A stretch of DNA of 9,377 bases from Cyanobacteria bacterium UBA11370 (GCA_003486645.1 DNGI01000523.1:5270-14646); one strand, 5' to 3'; counted from the stretch's first letter, positions 1 to 6,634 are shown. The notes: generated by a model not told the origin, from the letters alone. Program-made: numbers and translations.

Positions 1-108
1 TTAATGAAGGAGGAAACTTCTTTTTGGGTTCGACGGGGGGAATTGCGGAAGTTCGATAATATGATGCGTTATTATCGAGAACCGAATTGGCCTGTTTTAG
101 AATTTTAA
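1..108 (+). CDS. C-terminal end of an unidentified protein (partial)
   Basis: The frame beginning at base 1 is open for 35 codons and ends with TAA at 106-108. The encoded tail is rich in Arg, Tyr and Trp and ends in PNWPVLEF. No family is recognisable from so short a piece. Its stop overlaps the stop of the convergent kinase gene by 4 bp (105-108). A second frame (from base 3) is also open, for 18 codons to a stop at 57-59, so the choice rests only on the longer open reading and could be wrong. Confidence 0.35.
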   Translation, partial: LMKEETSFWVRRGELRKFDNMMRYYREPNWPVLEF

Positions 109-1655
109 GGATTCCAGAAAGAATCGGGTTCGCTTTCATATTTGACGCGATTCCTGATACCATCTGGCATAATCGCATTTTGCAGGTTAGCACCTCTTAA
201 GTTGGCTCCTTTGAGGTTGGCATTTCTCAGGTTAGCTCCTTCTAAGTTAGCATTGCTTAGGTTGGCATCTTCTAGGTTAGCCCTTTCTAGATTAGCGCCT
301 TCCAAATCAGCATAAGCTAGCTCGGTTTCTTTGAGATTGGCATTCTTCAGATGAGTCAACACTAGGTTAGTTCTGAACAGGTCAGTTCCTTCTAGATTAG
401 CTCCTTCTAGTTTAGCCCCCATCAGGTCAGCATCCTCTAGAATAGCACCTTTTAAGTTAGCCTTTTTCAAGTTAGCTCTCTTCAGATTAGCGTTCTTGAG
501 ATAGTTCTCTTTTAATTGGGCTTTTTGAAGATTACAATCTATACATCTGTTGGTAGTTGCTAATTGTTTCAAGGCACGATTTTGTTCATACGCCGTCATA
601 CTTACTCTCGCAAAAAAGATCAGAGTGAATACTATTAATAAGGTTTGCTTGGTGGATTTTGGGGTTTGATTAACCGTTGTAGAGAAATTGATACTCAGTG
701 CTTTAAGATGATCTATTAATTTTGCAATTGTACTATTTGGGTTAGTATTAATAGATTGCTGTACGTTTAGAACACTATCAGAAACACTAACACTAATCTG
801 TCTGATATGACTTAGCAGTTTTTGACTAGGGTCAGGAGTGAGAACATCAATAGGTTTCAGTGCATTTAAAGCAACAACCGCGTTAGGATATCGCTCTTGT
901 AGACTTGGCGCTGTTATTTTTGAAAGCCAGTCAATAAACTGGCGATTCAACGTTTTGGATATCAGAGGCTTGAAGTTAATGCGATAATCTTTATCCATTA
1001 AATTACCAATTTCTGTTGATTTTGTCTTGGTTAATAAACAAATTAATGTTGCCCCTAAACTATAGAGATCCGAGGCTTTCGTTAGCTTACGATTAAAAAG
1101 TTGCTCTGGTGGCATAAATCCCAAAGTCCCTTTTACCACACTACTCGCCGCCAAATCATCACCACCCTTGCGAGCAAAGCCAAAATCTATCAAATAAACT
1201 TTTATCTGTCCATGAGAACGGTCAACTAAAATATTTTCGGGTTTAATATCTCGGTGAATCACGGTTAGTCGTCGCTGTTGTAAATAAACCAAAATATTCA
1301 GAATTTGAACAGCAATCTGCTTAACTTCTTCTGGCGTAAAGTGGCGCGGTTGAGCAAGCGAAACGGCTTTTTTATACTCCTGAACTAAACAAAAGCCTGT
1401 TGATGTTTCAAACGAATCTAAGTAGCGAGGGATACTGGGGTGATTGAGTTGTTGTAGCAATTGAATTTCTGACTCATAAGCATCATAATCTCCCCAACTC
1501 GCTCCCGGTTGAGCAAACTGAAATTGCTTAATCACAAAAGACTGTCGAGTCTGGGTATTCGTTGCTAAGTAGGTCAGGCGACCCCCAAGGCGATTTTGCC
1601 CTAACTGACGTTGAATTTGATAGCCGTGGGAGCTAAAGTCTGGATAGTCACTCAT
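105..1655 (-). CDS. Ser/Thr protein kinase with membrane helix and C-terminal pentapeptide repeats
   Basis: The 516-aa product has a Hanks-type kinase domain at about residues 10-270. Visible motifs are a Gly-rich loop variant (LGQNRLGG, 18-25), the ATP-anchoring Lys in VIKQF (K43), the catalytic loop HRDIKPEN (134-141, D136), DFG (157-159) and PPEQ (182-185). All catalytic residues are present, so it should be active. A low-complexity linker follows, then one hydrophobic helix (about 336-352) that predicts membrane anchoring. A CxxC (C371, C374) comes next, then about 24 tandem A(N/D)LxX pentapeptides (about 375-495), expected to fold as a right-handed quadrilateral beta-helix. Kinases joined to pentapeptide repeats are common in cyanobacteria and usually have unknown substrates; here the repeats are inferred to lie on the opposite membrane face from the kinase, perhaps as sensor or docking part. 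The ATG at 1655 places the kinase fold normally. No clear ribosome binding site precedes it. Confidence 0.95.
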   Translation of the reverse strand: MSDYPDFSSHGYQIQRQLGQNRLGGRLTYLATNTQTRQSFVIKQFQFAQPGASWGDYDAYESEIQLLQQLNHPSIPRYLDSFETSTGFCLVQEYKKAVSLAQPRHFTPEEVKQIAVQILNILVYLQQRRLTVIHRDIKPENILVDRSHGQIKVYLIDFGFARKGGDDLAASSVVKGTLGFMPPEQLFNRKLTKASDLYSLGATLICLLTKTKSTEIGNLMDKDYRINFKPLISKTLNRQFIDWLSKITAPSLQERYPNAVVALNALKPIDVLTPDPSQKLLSHIRQISVSVSDSVLNVQQSINTNPNSTIAKLIDHLKALSINFSTTVNQTPKSTKQTLLIVFTLIFFARVSMTAYEQNRALKQLATTNRCIDCNLQKAQLKENYLKNANLKRANLKKANLKGAILEDADLMGAKLEGANLEGTDLFRTNLVLTHLKNANLKETELAYADLEGANLERANLEDANLSNANLEGANLRNANLKGANLRGANLQNAIMPDGIRNRVKYESEPDSFWNP

Positions 1656-1865
1656 TAGCTTAGAGAGTCGTTATAAACCATAAGGTAATAACTTTTAGTC
1701 TATAAATACTTTTTGAGTTAGTTATCTAATTTTACGAAGAAGAGGAGTTTTCTTTACAAAGTTTAAAATAAGAGTGCAATTTATTCCTAGGGACAATCCT
1801 TACATCTATTAGCGCAGCGGCACAAAGCGCAATCCTTGCTTCCAAAATCCAAAATCTAAAATCGA
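1656..1865. promoter_or_regulatory. Divergent intergenic region between kinase gene and cobH
   Basis: This AT-rich spacer of 210 bp must hold the promoters of both divergent genes. I could not pick a convincing -35/-10 pair for either. I looked for a cobalamin riboswitch upstream of cobH and saw no convincing B12-box structure. The last 25 bases before cobH are a short heptamer repeat, listed separately, instead of a Shine-Dalgarno sequence. Confidence 0.4.
1841..1861 (+). repeat. Three-copy heptamer repeat (TCCAAAA) directly before cobH
   Basis: Two copies of TCCAAAA and one TCTAAAA run head to tail, ending 4 bases before the ATG at 1866. This is a short tandemly repeated heptamer of the sort common in cyanobacterial intergenic DNA. 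It occupies the place where a ribosome binding site would be expected. Confidence 0.7.
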
Positions 1866-2468
1866 ATGACCTTACCTATCCATCCCATTATGCAACAAAG
1901 TTTCGCCATCATCGACCAAGAAATAGGCGAACATCACTTCACGCCGGAAGAATACGCAATTGTCAGACGAGTGATTCACACTACCGCTGACTTTGAGTTT
2001 ACCCAGCTCATAAAATTTAGTCCAGGAGCGATCGCCTCCGGTATCAAAGCCATCCAAAATCGCACTCCGATTATCACTGATGTTGGAATGGTTAAACAAG
2101 GTGTTGCGAACTTAATTATCCAAACGTTTAATAATCCCCTAATTGCAGCAGTCGAACAAGTAGACGAACCCCTTCCTGGAAAAACTCGTACAGAAACGGG
2201 TTTAATCAAATGCTGGAGTCAATGTCCAGACGCAATCTTTGTTATTGGAAATGCTCCCACCGCCTTGTTAGCATTATGTACCCAATTACCAACCAGTGCA
2301 ATAAAACCTGCTTTAATAATTGGTGCGCCTGTAGGCTTTATTTCCGTTTTAGAATCAAAAAATGCCTTACGTCAAACCTCTGTACCTCAGATTCGAGTTG
2401 AGGGACGAAAAGGCGGTTCACCTGTTGCCGCTGCAATTCTTAATGCTTTAATTGTTTTAGCTACTTAG
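1866..2468 (+). CDS. cobH: Precorrin-8X methylmutase (cobalt-precorrin-8 methylmutase)
   Basis: The 200-aa product catalyses the methyl shift from C11 to C12 of (cobalt-)precorrin-8 that yields hydrogenobyrinic or cobyrinic acid, a late corrin ring step of cobalamin synthesis. Family signatures are HPI near the start, RRVIHTTADFEF (34-45) with H38 as the likely catalytic His, NRTPIITDVGMV (65-76), GNAPTAL (128-134), GAPVGF (153-158) and EGRKGGSPVAAA (179-190). Length is close to the usual 200-220 aa, so it appears complete. It lies upstream of the cbiET gene on the same strand, 154 bp away, which fits a shared pathway and probably co-transcription. Symbol cbiC is used for the anaerobic counterpart; cyanobacteria generally follow the early-cobalt route, so cbiC may be equally apt. 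Confidence 0.96.
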   Translation: MTLPIHPIMQQSFAIIDQEIGEHHFTPEEYAIVRRVIHTTADFEFTQLIKFSPGAIASGIKAIQNRTPIITDVGMVKQGVANLIIQTFNNPLIAAVEQVDEPLPGKTRTETGLIKCWSQCPDAIFVIGNAPTALLALCTQLPTSAIKPALIIGAPVGFISVLESKNALRQTSVPQIRVEGRKGGSPVAAAILNALIVLAT

Positions 2469-2517
2469 TTGTTGGTTGTTGGTTGTTGGTTGTTGGTTAT
2501 TGGTTGTTGGTTGTTGG
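2469..2517 (+). repeat. Heptamer tandem repeat (TTGTTGG x7)
   Basis: Seven head-to-tail units start at the base after the cobH stop codon. Six are exactly TTGTTGG and one is TTATTGG. Two degenerate units may continue the array to about 2531. The top strand holds only G and T apart from a single A. Confidence 0.95.
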
Positions 2518-2563
2518 TCAATGGTCATTTGCCATTTGTCTGTTTTTTTAAATAACTACTCAT

Positions 2564-2619
2564 AAACAACAAATAACAAATAACAAACAACAAATAACAA
2601 ACAACAAATAACAAACAAC
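2564..2619 (+). repeat. Heptamer tandem repeat (AAAYAAC x8) directly before cbiET
   Basis: Eight head-to-tail 7-bp units of AAACAAC or AAATAAC end 3 bases before the ATG of the next gene. The units largely alternate between the C and T forms. The composition is roughly complementary to the TTGTTGG array 46 bp upstream: GTTGGTT against AAACAAC pairs at 6 of 7 positions. No Shine-Dalgarno sequence is present between this array and the start codon. Confidence 0.95.
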
Positions 2620-2622
2620 AAA

Positions 2623-3885
2623 ATGACACCAATAAATGTTGTAGGAATTGGATTAGATGGGATTGCTGGATTAACCGATTCAGTCCGGCAGATCGTAGAA
2701 AAAGCAACAGTATTAGTGGGAAGCGATCGCTATTTAAGCTACTTCCCTAATCATCCGGATTTGCGTATAGTTCTGGGCAATTTTACTCAGGTATTGCGAG
2801 AAATTCGGAATCACTTAGTGAAGGATGATACTAATTGTTGTATTGTAATTCTAGCGAGTGGTGATCCGCTGTTTTTCGGTTTGGGTCGGTTATTATTAGA
2901 AGAGTTTCCCAAGGAACAGTTAACATTTTATCCGAATTTAAGTGCAATTCAATTAGCCTTTAATCGAGTAAAAATTCCTTGGCAAGATGCGCGTGTAATT
3001 AGTGCCCATGGACGTTCCATGGAACAACTGATAGATGCGATACAGCAGGGAGTAGAAAAAATTGCTGTACTCACCGATAAGACAAATACACCCAAAGCGA
3101 TCGCTCGTTTGTTATTGTCTCTTGATTTACCCTATAGTTATGAATTCTGGGTTTGTGAAAATTTGGGAGGTAGGGATGAACGGATACAAAAATTGCCTGT
3201 TGATGCCGTATTATTAGAAACATTTGCACCGCTGAATGTCGTGATATTACTGCGTCAATCTAATTCAATTGATTCAGTAGTGAATGTTGAGGCTTTACCG
3301 ATATTGGGATTAGGGGATCATACGTTTGCGAGTTTTAGCGATCGCCCCGGTTTAATGACGAAGCGGGAAGTGCGAATTCTGGTGTTAGGAGAATTAGCCT
3401 TACAACCCGGACAAACTGTTTGGGATATTGGTGCAGGTACAGGTTCGATATCCATTGAAATTGCGCGATTATGTAGTACTTCTCAGATATATGCGATTGA
3501 AAAAACAGCCATGGGTAGCGCCTTAATTGAACAAAATTGTCGTCGCTTGCAGGTTAAAAATGTTATTTCGATTAATGGCACAGCACCCGATATTTTACAT
3601 CATCTTCCCGTGCCAAACCGTATTTTTATTGGCGGTACTGGTGGACATTTACCTGCTATTTTAGATCGGTGTAATCTTCAGTTAGCCAGAAATGGAATTG
3701 TGGTGTTAGCATTTGCCACATTAGAACATCTCAATCAAGCCCTGAGTTGGTTTAACTCTCATCAATGGGATTATAAATTACTTCAAGTTCAGTTATCCCG
3801 TTCAATTCCCGTGGCACAGTTAACTCGCTTAACACCCCTTAATCCGGTAACAATTGTGACAGCAACTCGTCCACTTGGAGAGTGA
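2623..3885 (+). CDS. cobL: Bifunctional precorrin-6Y C5,15-methyltransferase (decarboxylating), CbiE-CbiT fusion
   Basis: The 420-aa product methylates C5 and C15 of (cobalt-)precorrin-6B/7 and decarboxylates the C12 acetate side chain, feeding the methylmutase encoded just upstream. The N-terminal half (about 1-210) is a tetrapyrrole methylase (CbiE type): VVGIGLDGIAGLT (6-18), VGSDRYL (32-38) and ASGDPLFFGLGRLL (78-91). The C-terminal half (about 235-415) is a class I SAM methyltransferase (CbiT type): DRPGLMTKREVR (240-251), the SAM loop DIGAGTGSISIEIA (268-281), IEK (292-294) and FIGGTGGHLP (335-344). Length matches CobL-type fusions. It is often also written cbiET. The ATG at 2623 is supported by the methylase motif beginning at residue 6. 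Translation has no obvious Shine-Dalgarno, only an A-rich repeat leader. Confidence 0.96.
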   Translation: MTPINVVGIGLDGIAGLTDSVRQIVEKATVLVGSDRYLSYFPNHPDLRIVLGNFTQVLREIRNHLVKDDTNCCIVILASGDPLFFGLGRLLLEEFPKEQLTFYPNLSAIQLAFNRVKIPWQDARVISAHGRSMEQLIDAIQQGVEKIAVLTDKTNTPKAIARLLLSLDLPYSYEFWVCENLGGRDERIQKLPVDAVLLETFAPLNVVILLRQSNSIDSVVNVEALPILGLGDHTFASFSDRPGLMTKREVRILVLGELALQPGQTVWDIGAGTGSISIEIARLCSTSQIYAIEKTAMGSALIEQNCRRLQVKNVISINGTAPDILHHLPVPNRIFIGGTGGHLPAILDRCNLQLARNGIVVLAFATLEHLNQALSWFNSHQWDYKLLQVQLSRSIPVAQLTRLTPLNPVTIVTATRPLGE

Positions 3886-4154
3886 TATTAAACTTCTGGT
3901 ATATAGCAGAAGGCAGAAGGTAAAAGCTTATAAAATCAATAGTTTCAGCAATTAAGGATGTCCTAAGCACTTTGGCGGTTGCTATAAATCCTTAAAACCC
4001 CTCGCTAACTCTCCCCTTAATATTAAGATTATTCGCCTTGGCTTTATGTTAGAATAATAGTAATATATATAGAATAATTTTGAATGCTGAGTTCAGGAAT
4101 TAAGAGATTCTTTAACTCAAAACTCAAAACTTAAGATGTGGGGAGTTTCAGCAT
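3886..4154. other. Convergent spacer between cbiET and the carbonic anhydrase-like gene
   Basis: This is AT-rich and has no open frame that looks like a protein. It holds a small stem (CTTCTG 3893-3898 with CAGAAG 3907-3912) without a T-run, a GCAGAAG-type direct repeat (about 3906-3920), a 12-bp perfect palindrome CTTAATATTAAG (4016-4027), an ACTCAAA doublet (4115-4128) and the long-range inverted repeat listed separately. No standard intrinsic terminator was seen. Confidence 0.6.
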
Positions 4155-4157
4155 TCA
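4081..4157. repeat. 10-bp perfect inverted repeat spanning the end of the carbonic anhydrase-like gene
   Basis: TGAATGCTGA (4081-4090) and TCAGCATTCA (4148-4157) are exact reverse complements, 57 bases apart. A shorter internal pairing (TTAAG near 4100 with CTTAA near 4130) could extend it. The right arm contains the stop codon of the minus-strand gene. It could be a weak bidirectional terminator between convergent genes or a small terminal-repeat element. I saw no target-site duplication. Confidence 0.55.
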
Positions 4158-4772
4158 TCCTTTCGTGGTAAAGCCTAAATCCGTTCCCTTTCCAGCGTGA
4201 ACTAAAGCCAGTTTCTCATAGCGCCGTGCGTGTTCAATCAAATCAGCCGCTTCAACTTCTGAAATATCACGGACTCGCCTAGCAGGAACACCAACAACCA
4301 AGGATAAGGGAGGAACGTCTTTCGTCACCAATGCGCCTGCACCGACAATACTACCATAGCCCACCCGCACACCATCAAGCACTATAGCACCCATCCCAAT
4401 CAAGCAACCCCGTTCAATATGAGCTGAATGAATCACAGCCCGATGTCCGATTGTAACGTGATCTTCAAGAATTGTCGGTTTGCCTGGGTCGCCGTGTAAA
4501 ATAGCACCATCTTGGATATTGGTGCGATCGCCAAGTTCAATCCGCTCTACATCGCCCCGCACCACCGCACCGTACCAAATACTGACTCCAAACCCTACTT
4601 TTACTTCACCCATAACCACTGCATTAGCAGCGACAAATGCGGCTTGAGAGAGCTCAGGAGGCGACCAATAAGATGTTAAAGAGGAAAATTCAGGATTATG
4701 CTCATTCACATTTTTGATTATAGCGGTTTGGGACTGAGGCAAGTACAGTGCAGAGGATTGAAACCTATACAA
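4155..4772 (-). CDS. Gamma-carbonic anhydrase-like hexapeptide-repeat protein
   Basis: The 205-aa reading is a left-handed beta-helix protein of the gamma-carbonic anhydrase/YrdA/PaaY group. Visible are SIWYGAVVRGDVERI (64-78) with the R72-G-D74 pair, TNIQDGAILHGD (84-95), TIGHRAVIHSAHI (107-119), CLIGMGAIVLDG and VVGVPARRVRD. The three metal-ligand His fit H93, H110 and H115, with Q87 in the usual active-site position, so metal binding is likely. Carbonic anhydrase activity is inferred, since many relatives have other or unknown roles. The first about 21 residues do not resemble the family and are read from DNA shared with a truncated toxin gene. A GTG at 4709 (residue 22) would give 184 aa, starting just after that gene's stop and before the conserved SYWSPPELSQAAF. 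I favour that shorter start. Confidence 0.88.
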   Translation of the reverse strand: MYRFQSSALYLPQSQTAIIKNVNEHNPEFSSLTSYWSPPELSQAAFVAANAVVMGEVKVGFGVSIWYGAVVRGDVERIELGDRTNIQDGAILHGDPGKPTILEDHVTIGHRAVIHSAHIERGCLIGMGAIVLDGVRVGYGSIVGAGALVTKDVPPLSLVVGVPARRVRDISEVEAADLIEHARRYEKLALVHAGKGTDLGFTTKG

Positions 4773-4888
4773 ATTTGGTTGAAGGTTTCGACAAAGCGAT
4801 CGCCAGCATCAATACTTTGCGCCAGAAAATAGTCGGAAATCTCGTCCAAGTCTCGGCTGGCAGGAATGGTAATTCGCAGGTTTTTCAT
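4718..4888 (-). pseudogene. Truncated ParE/RelE-like toxin gene
   Basis: This frame starts at an ATG that overlaps the stop of the upstream antitoxin gene (ATGA, 4885-4888) and ends at TAA after 56 codons. Its first about 40 residues read as a ParE-type toxin: MKNLRITIPASRDLDEISDY, then AGDRFVETFNQ. The tail then diverges to a Cys/Pro-rich ending, whereas family members run to about 90-100 aa and carry conserved Arg-containing strands in the missing half. I checked the other minus-strand frames past the divergence and saw no continuation, so this looks like a deletion or replacement rather than a simple frameshift. The remnant runs into the reading frame of the carbonic anhydrase-like gene. 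Probably inactive. Confidence 0.75.
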
Positions 4889-5175
4889 GCAGACGTGGCT
4901 TTGGCGGCGTTGACTTTCTGGCGTAGCCGAGTGAGTACATCGTCTTTGTCTAAGACTTCGCCTTTCTCTGCCGCAAGTATTCCTTCGTCAATTTTGAGGC
5001 GGGTTTGTTCGATCCAGGCTAAATAGTCTGGATTAGCGTCTGGGTGTTGTTGGGCAATCTCATCGGCGAGGAGGACTAGAGCAGTATCAATAGCATCCTC
5101 CAAGGAGCCATATCCACCTTGTTGGGAGAGTTGTTCTAGAATTTTGCTTTGCTGGGTACTTAGGGTGATTTGCAT
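4885..5175 (-). CDS. ParD-like antitoxin
   Basis: The 96-aa product has the layout of type II antitoxins paired with ParE. The N-terminal part (MQITLSTQQSKILEQLSQ, then GYGSLEDAIDTALVLL to about residue 36) looks like a ribbon-helix-helix DNA-binding fold. A C-terminal helical region (about 50-92), with DYLAWIEQTRLKIDEGI and GEVLDKDDVLTRLRQKV, would wrap the toxin. Its stop overlaps the start of the truncated toxin by 4 bp, the usual antitoxin-first arrangement, so the pair was one operon. It would normally repress its own promoter. No Shine-Dalgarno is evident before the ATG at 5175. With the toxin cut short it may be an orphan antitoxin. Confidence 0.82.
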   Translation of the reverse strand: MQITLSTQQSKILEQLSQQGGYGSLEDAIDTALVLLADEIAQQHPDANPDYLAWIEQTRLKIDEGILAAEKGEVLDKDDVLTRLRQKVNAAKATSA

Positions 5176-5580
5176 GGCTGGTCAGCAGTGGGGGAGTCAA
5201 GCTGCACTCGTAGGGAAAAATTATTCCCTTTAAATATAGCTTGGTCGTTTTCGAGTATTCATCGGTTTATTGCTCAGGGGATTTACCCGCCGAATCGGAG
5301 ACAGGATGAATTACCCAATATCTTATTCGTCAACCCAACCTACGAAGCGAGTGAGCGCACTTACTAACCCAAACGCGATCGCCGTTTCTCCCTTCAATCC
5401 AACCCTTCCCTTGCGATCGCAGCATTTTTCTGATATGCTTTTATTATAGGAAAATGTGTCCACCTGTAAATAAAGCCTCGCTTCGGTGCGACTAAACATT
5501 GGCTACGGATTAGGTAACGGATTAACGGATAGGGGATATTCGTTGGTAGAAGTAGCTATTCAGGGTGAATTATAGAAGGT
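5176..5580. other. Spacer with no supported gene
   Basis: This 405-bp stretch must hold promoters for the divergent antitoxin and DUF6883 genes. Short open frames exist but none resembles a protein family. It contains a shared 35-bp intergenic repeat and a HIP1-anchored repeat (listed separately), an 8-bp tandem duplication TAACGGAT (5515-5522 and 5523-5530), and a small CG-rich hairpin near 5478-5491. TTATTATAGG around 5442 resembles a -10 region but has no clear partner. Confidence 0.5.
5331..5420. repeat. HIP1-anchored intergenic repeat cluster A
   Basis: Bases 5331-5365 carry a sequence beginning CAACCCAACCTACGA that recurs at 7304-7337 with few changes. It is followed by GCGATCGC (5375-5382), a 30-bp stretch beginning CGTTTCTCCCTTCA and a second GCGATCGC (5413-5420). 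The 38-bp unit from 5375 is nearly the same as units in the clusters at 6437 and 7210. Confidence 0.85.
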
Positions 5581-5922
5581 GTGACGGTGGCGAGTCGTCT
5601 AGAATTTCCTTTGAGTAAAGCACAGTACCTTTTTACTCGTGCGAGTCTACCCGGTGAGGGAGGCGATAAGCAAAATTTCTGGCGCAATGAGTTGGGATTT
5701 GACTCTCCAGAGGCGATTCGAGAGGCTATTTTAGCCGCAGTCTCGGTAGAAATGCTACAGCCCCAAGATACTACAGAATATGGGGAACGCTATCGTGCTT
5801 ATATTCAAATTATTGGGCCATCTGGATTATCCCGGCGGATTCGCACGGTTTGGATTATCCTATTGGGTGAGGATGTGGCAAGATTTGTGACAGCAGTACC
5901 GGATAGATTGGGGGGAGTATGA
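5581..5922 (+). CDS. DUF6883 domain protein
   Basis: The product is 113 aa from GTG at 5581, or 111 from GTG at 5587. The second start is better spaced from a GAAGG ribosome binding site (5575-5579). It resembles the DUF6883 family in length and layout: an N-terminal segment (LSKAQYLFTRASLPGEGGDK), FWRNELGF with a helix SPEAIREAILAA (about 43-54), YGERYRAYIQI (67-77), RRIRTVWIIL (85-94) and a closing GEDVARFVTAVP. Function of the family is unknown. Its stop overlaps the next gene's start (ATGA, 5919-5922), and DUF6883 genes often sit beside DUF4926 genes, so the two probably act together. A toxin-antitoxin-like role is a guess only. Confidence 0.75.
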   Translation: MTVASRLEFPLSKAQYLFTRASLPGEGGDKQNFWRNELGFDSPEAIREAILAAVSVEMLQPQDTTEYGERYRAYIQIIGPSGLSRRIRTVWIILLGEDVARFVTAVPDRLGGV

Positions 5923-6356
5923 ATTGGCGATTTCAAATGTTTGATTCAGTGAAGTTGAGGGAGGAAATTTCTTTATCTGATGGAGGAGTTGCAGTTGTGG
6001 GAACGATCGGCACAATTGTCGAAGTTTTTCAGAATGGAGAAGCTTACATGGTAGAATTGTTCGGGGATTGGGTGAAATACAACCAAGGTGGAAATTTTGT
6101 GGTAGCTTCTCCCGAACAAGAAGGCGCATTTGTAGAAACGATTGGAATTGAAACGGTTTATCCCCATCAGTTAGAATTGTTTAAACCTGCCCGCGAAACG
6201 GTAGGATTAAAAGCGCATTTGCAGAGTATTATAGAAGAATTATCTGAGGGAAGGTTGGCAGAGTTACGAGATTTTGCTGATTTTTTAAGAACGAAACAGC
6301 AAGAGGAAATATTTTGCAACAAAGCTAGGGAAAACGCCTCAATAATGAATTGCTAA
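5919..6356 (+). CDS. DUF4926 domain protein with helical C-terminal extension
   Basis: The product is 145 aa, with a GGGGGAG purine run directly before the ATG and an alternative ATG at 5937. Residues about 7-50 match the DUF4926 pattern: MFDSVKLREEISL, then VGTIGTIVEVFQNGEAYMVE, a small beta-barrel-like fold. The usual family member ends at about 60-90 aa. Here a further segment (about 95-133, LKAHLQSIIEELSEGRL followed by LRDFADFLRTKQQEE) resembles the short helical DUF2281-type module found in antitoxin-like proteins. The last about 14 residues (CNKARENASIMNC) look non-conserved and may be read-through into repeat DNA, suggesting an eroded 3' end. Co-translated with the DUF6883 gene. Function unknown. 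Confidence 0.7.
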   Translation: MNWRFQMFDSVKLREEISLSDGGVAVVGTIGTIVEVFQNGEAYMVELFGDWVKYNQGGNFVVASPEQEGAFVETIGIETVYPHQLELFKPARETVGLKAHLQSIIEELSEGRLAELRDFADFLRTKQQEEIFCNKARENASIMNC

Positions 6357-6436
6357 TTCTTGACCATGCGATAGCAATTTCACAACCTATTTCATCTAAT
6401 CTGATCGCATTCTCTCCCTTAAAATCAATCCAAACA

Positions 6437-6585
6437 GCGATCGCCGTTTCTCCCTTCATCCCAACTCTTCCCTTGCGATCGCCGTTTCTCCCTTCATCCC
6501 AACCCTATCCAGCGATCGCACTTCATTCTCACCAATCGCGCGATCGCCGTTTCTCCCTTCATCCCAACTCTTCCCTTGCGATCGC
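6437..6585. repeat. HIP1-anchored 37-38 bp tandem repeat cluster B
   Basis: Five GCGATCGC octamers lie at 6437, 6475, 6512, 6540 and 6578. The units from 6437 and 6540 are identical over 38 bp, and the unit from 6475 differs only near its end. The unit from 6512 is shorter (28 bp) and diverged. The common text after the octamer starts CGTTTCTCCCTTCATCCCAA. The array fills most of the spacer between the DUF4926 gene and the brnT remnant. Confidence 0.9.
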
Positions 6586-6624
6586 AACAGCTACGTTAGA
6601 ATTGTTGTATCTTACGGGGGGAGT

Positions 6625-6628
6625 GAGG
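6625..6628 (+). promoter_or_regulatory. Ribosome binding site deciding a TTG start for brnT
   Basis: GAGG sits 6 bases before TTG at 6635. In that frame an in-frame TAA (6629-6631) lies between the two, so no start further upstream is possible. The first recognisable toxin residues follow immediately after the TTG. Confidence 0.6.
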
Positions 6629-6634
6629 TAAAGA

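Noticed and set aside
1656..1865. Cobalamin riboswitch upstream of cobH
   Set aside because: GCGCAGCGG and AATCC near 1811-1835 recall parts of a B12 box, but the order and flanking helices of the riboswitch are not there.
1872..2209. Two minus-strand open frames within cobH
   Set aside because: Antisense shadows of a well-conserved gene.
2525..2707. 60-codon minus-strand open frame
   Set aside because: It is built from the heptamer array (repeating LLFV-type residues) and the antisense of cbiET.
3893..3912. Intrinsic terminator after cbiET
   Set aside because: The 6-bp stem is AT/GC mixed and weak, and no run of T follows it.
4748..5026. 92-codon plus-strand open frame
   Set aside because: Antisense to the antitoxin and the toxin remnant, both of which show family features.
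5860..6167. Two minus-strand open frames opposite the DUF6883/DUF4926 junction
   Set aside because: Antisense to genes with recognisable domains, a coupled ATGA junction and purine-rich start regions.
6350..6631. 93-codon plus-strand open frame
   Set aside because: It is almost wholly the HIP1 repeat cluster read as codons (repeating AVSPFIPTLPLRS), with no family resemblance.
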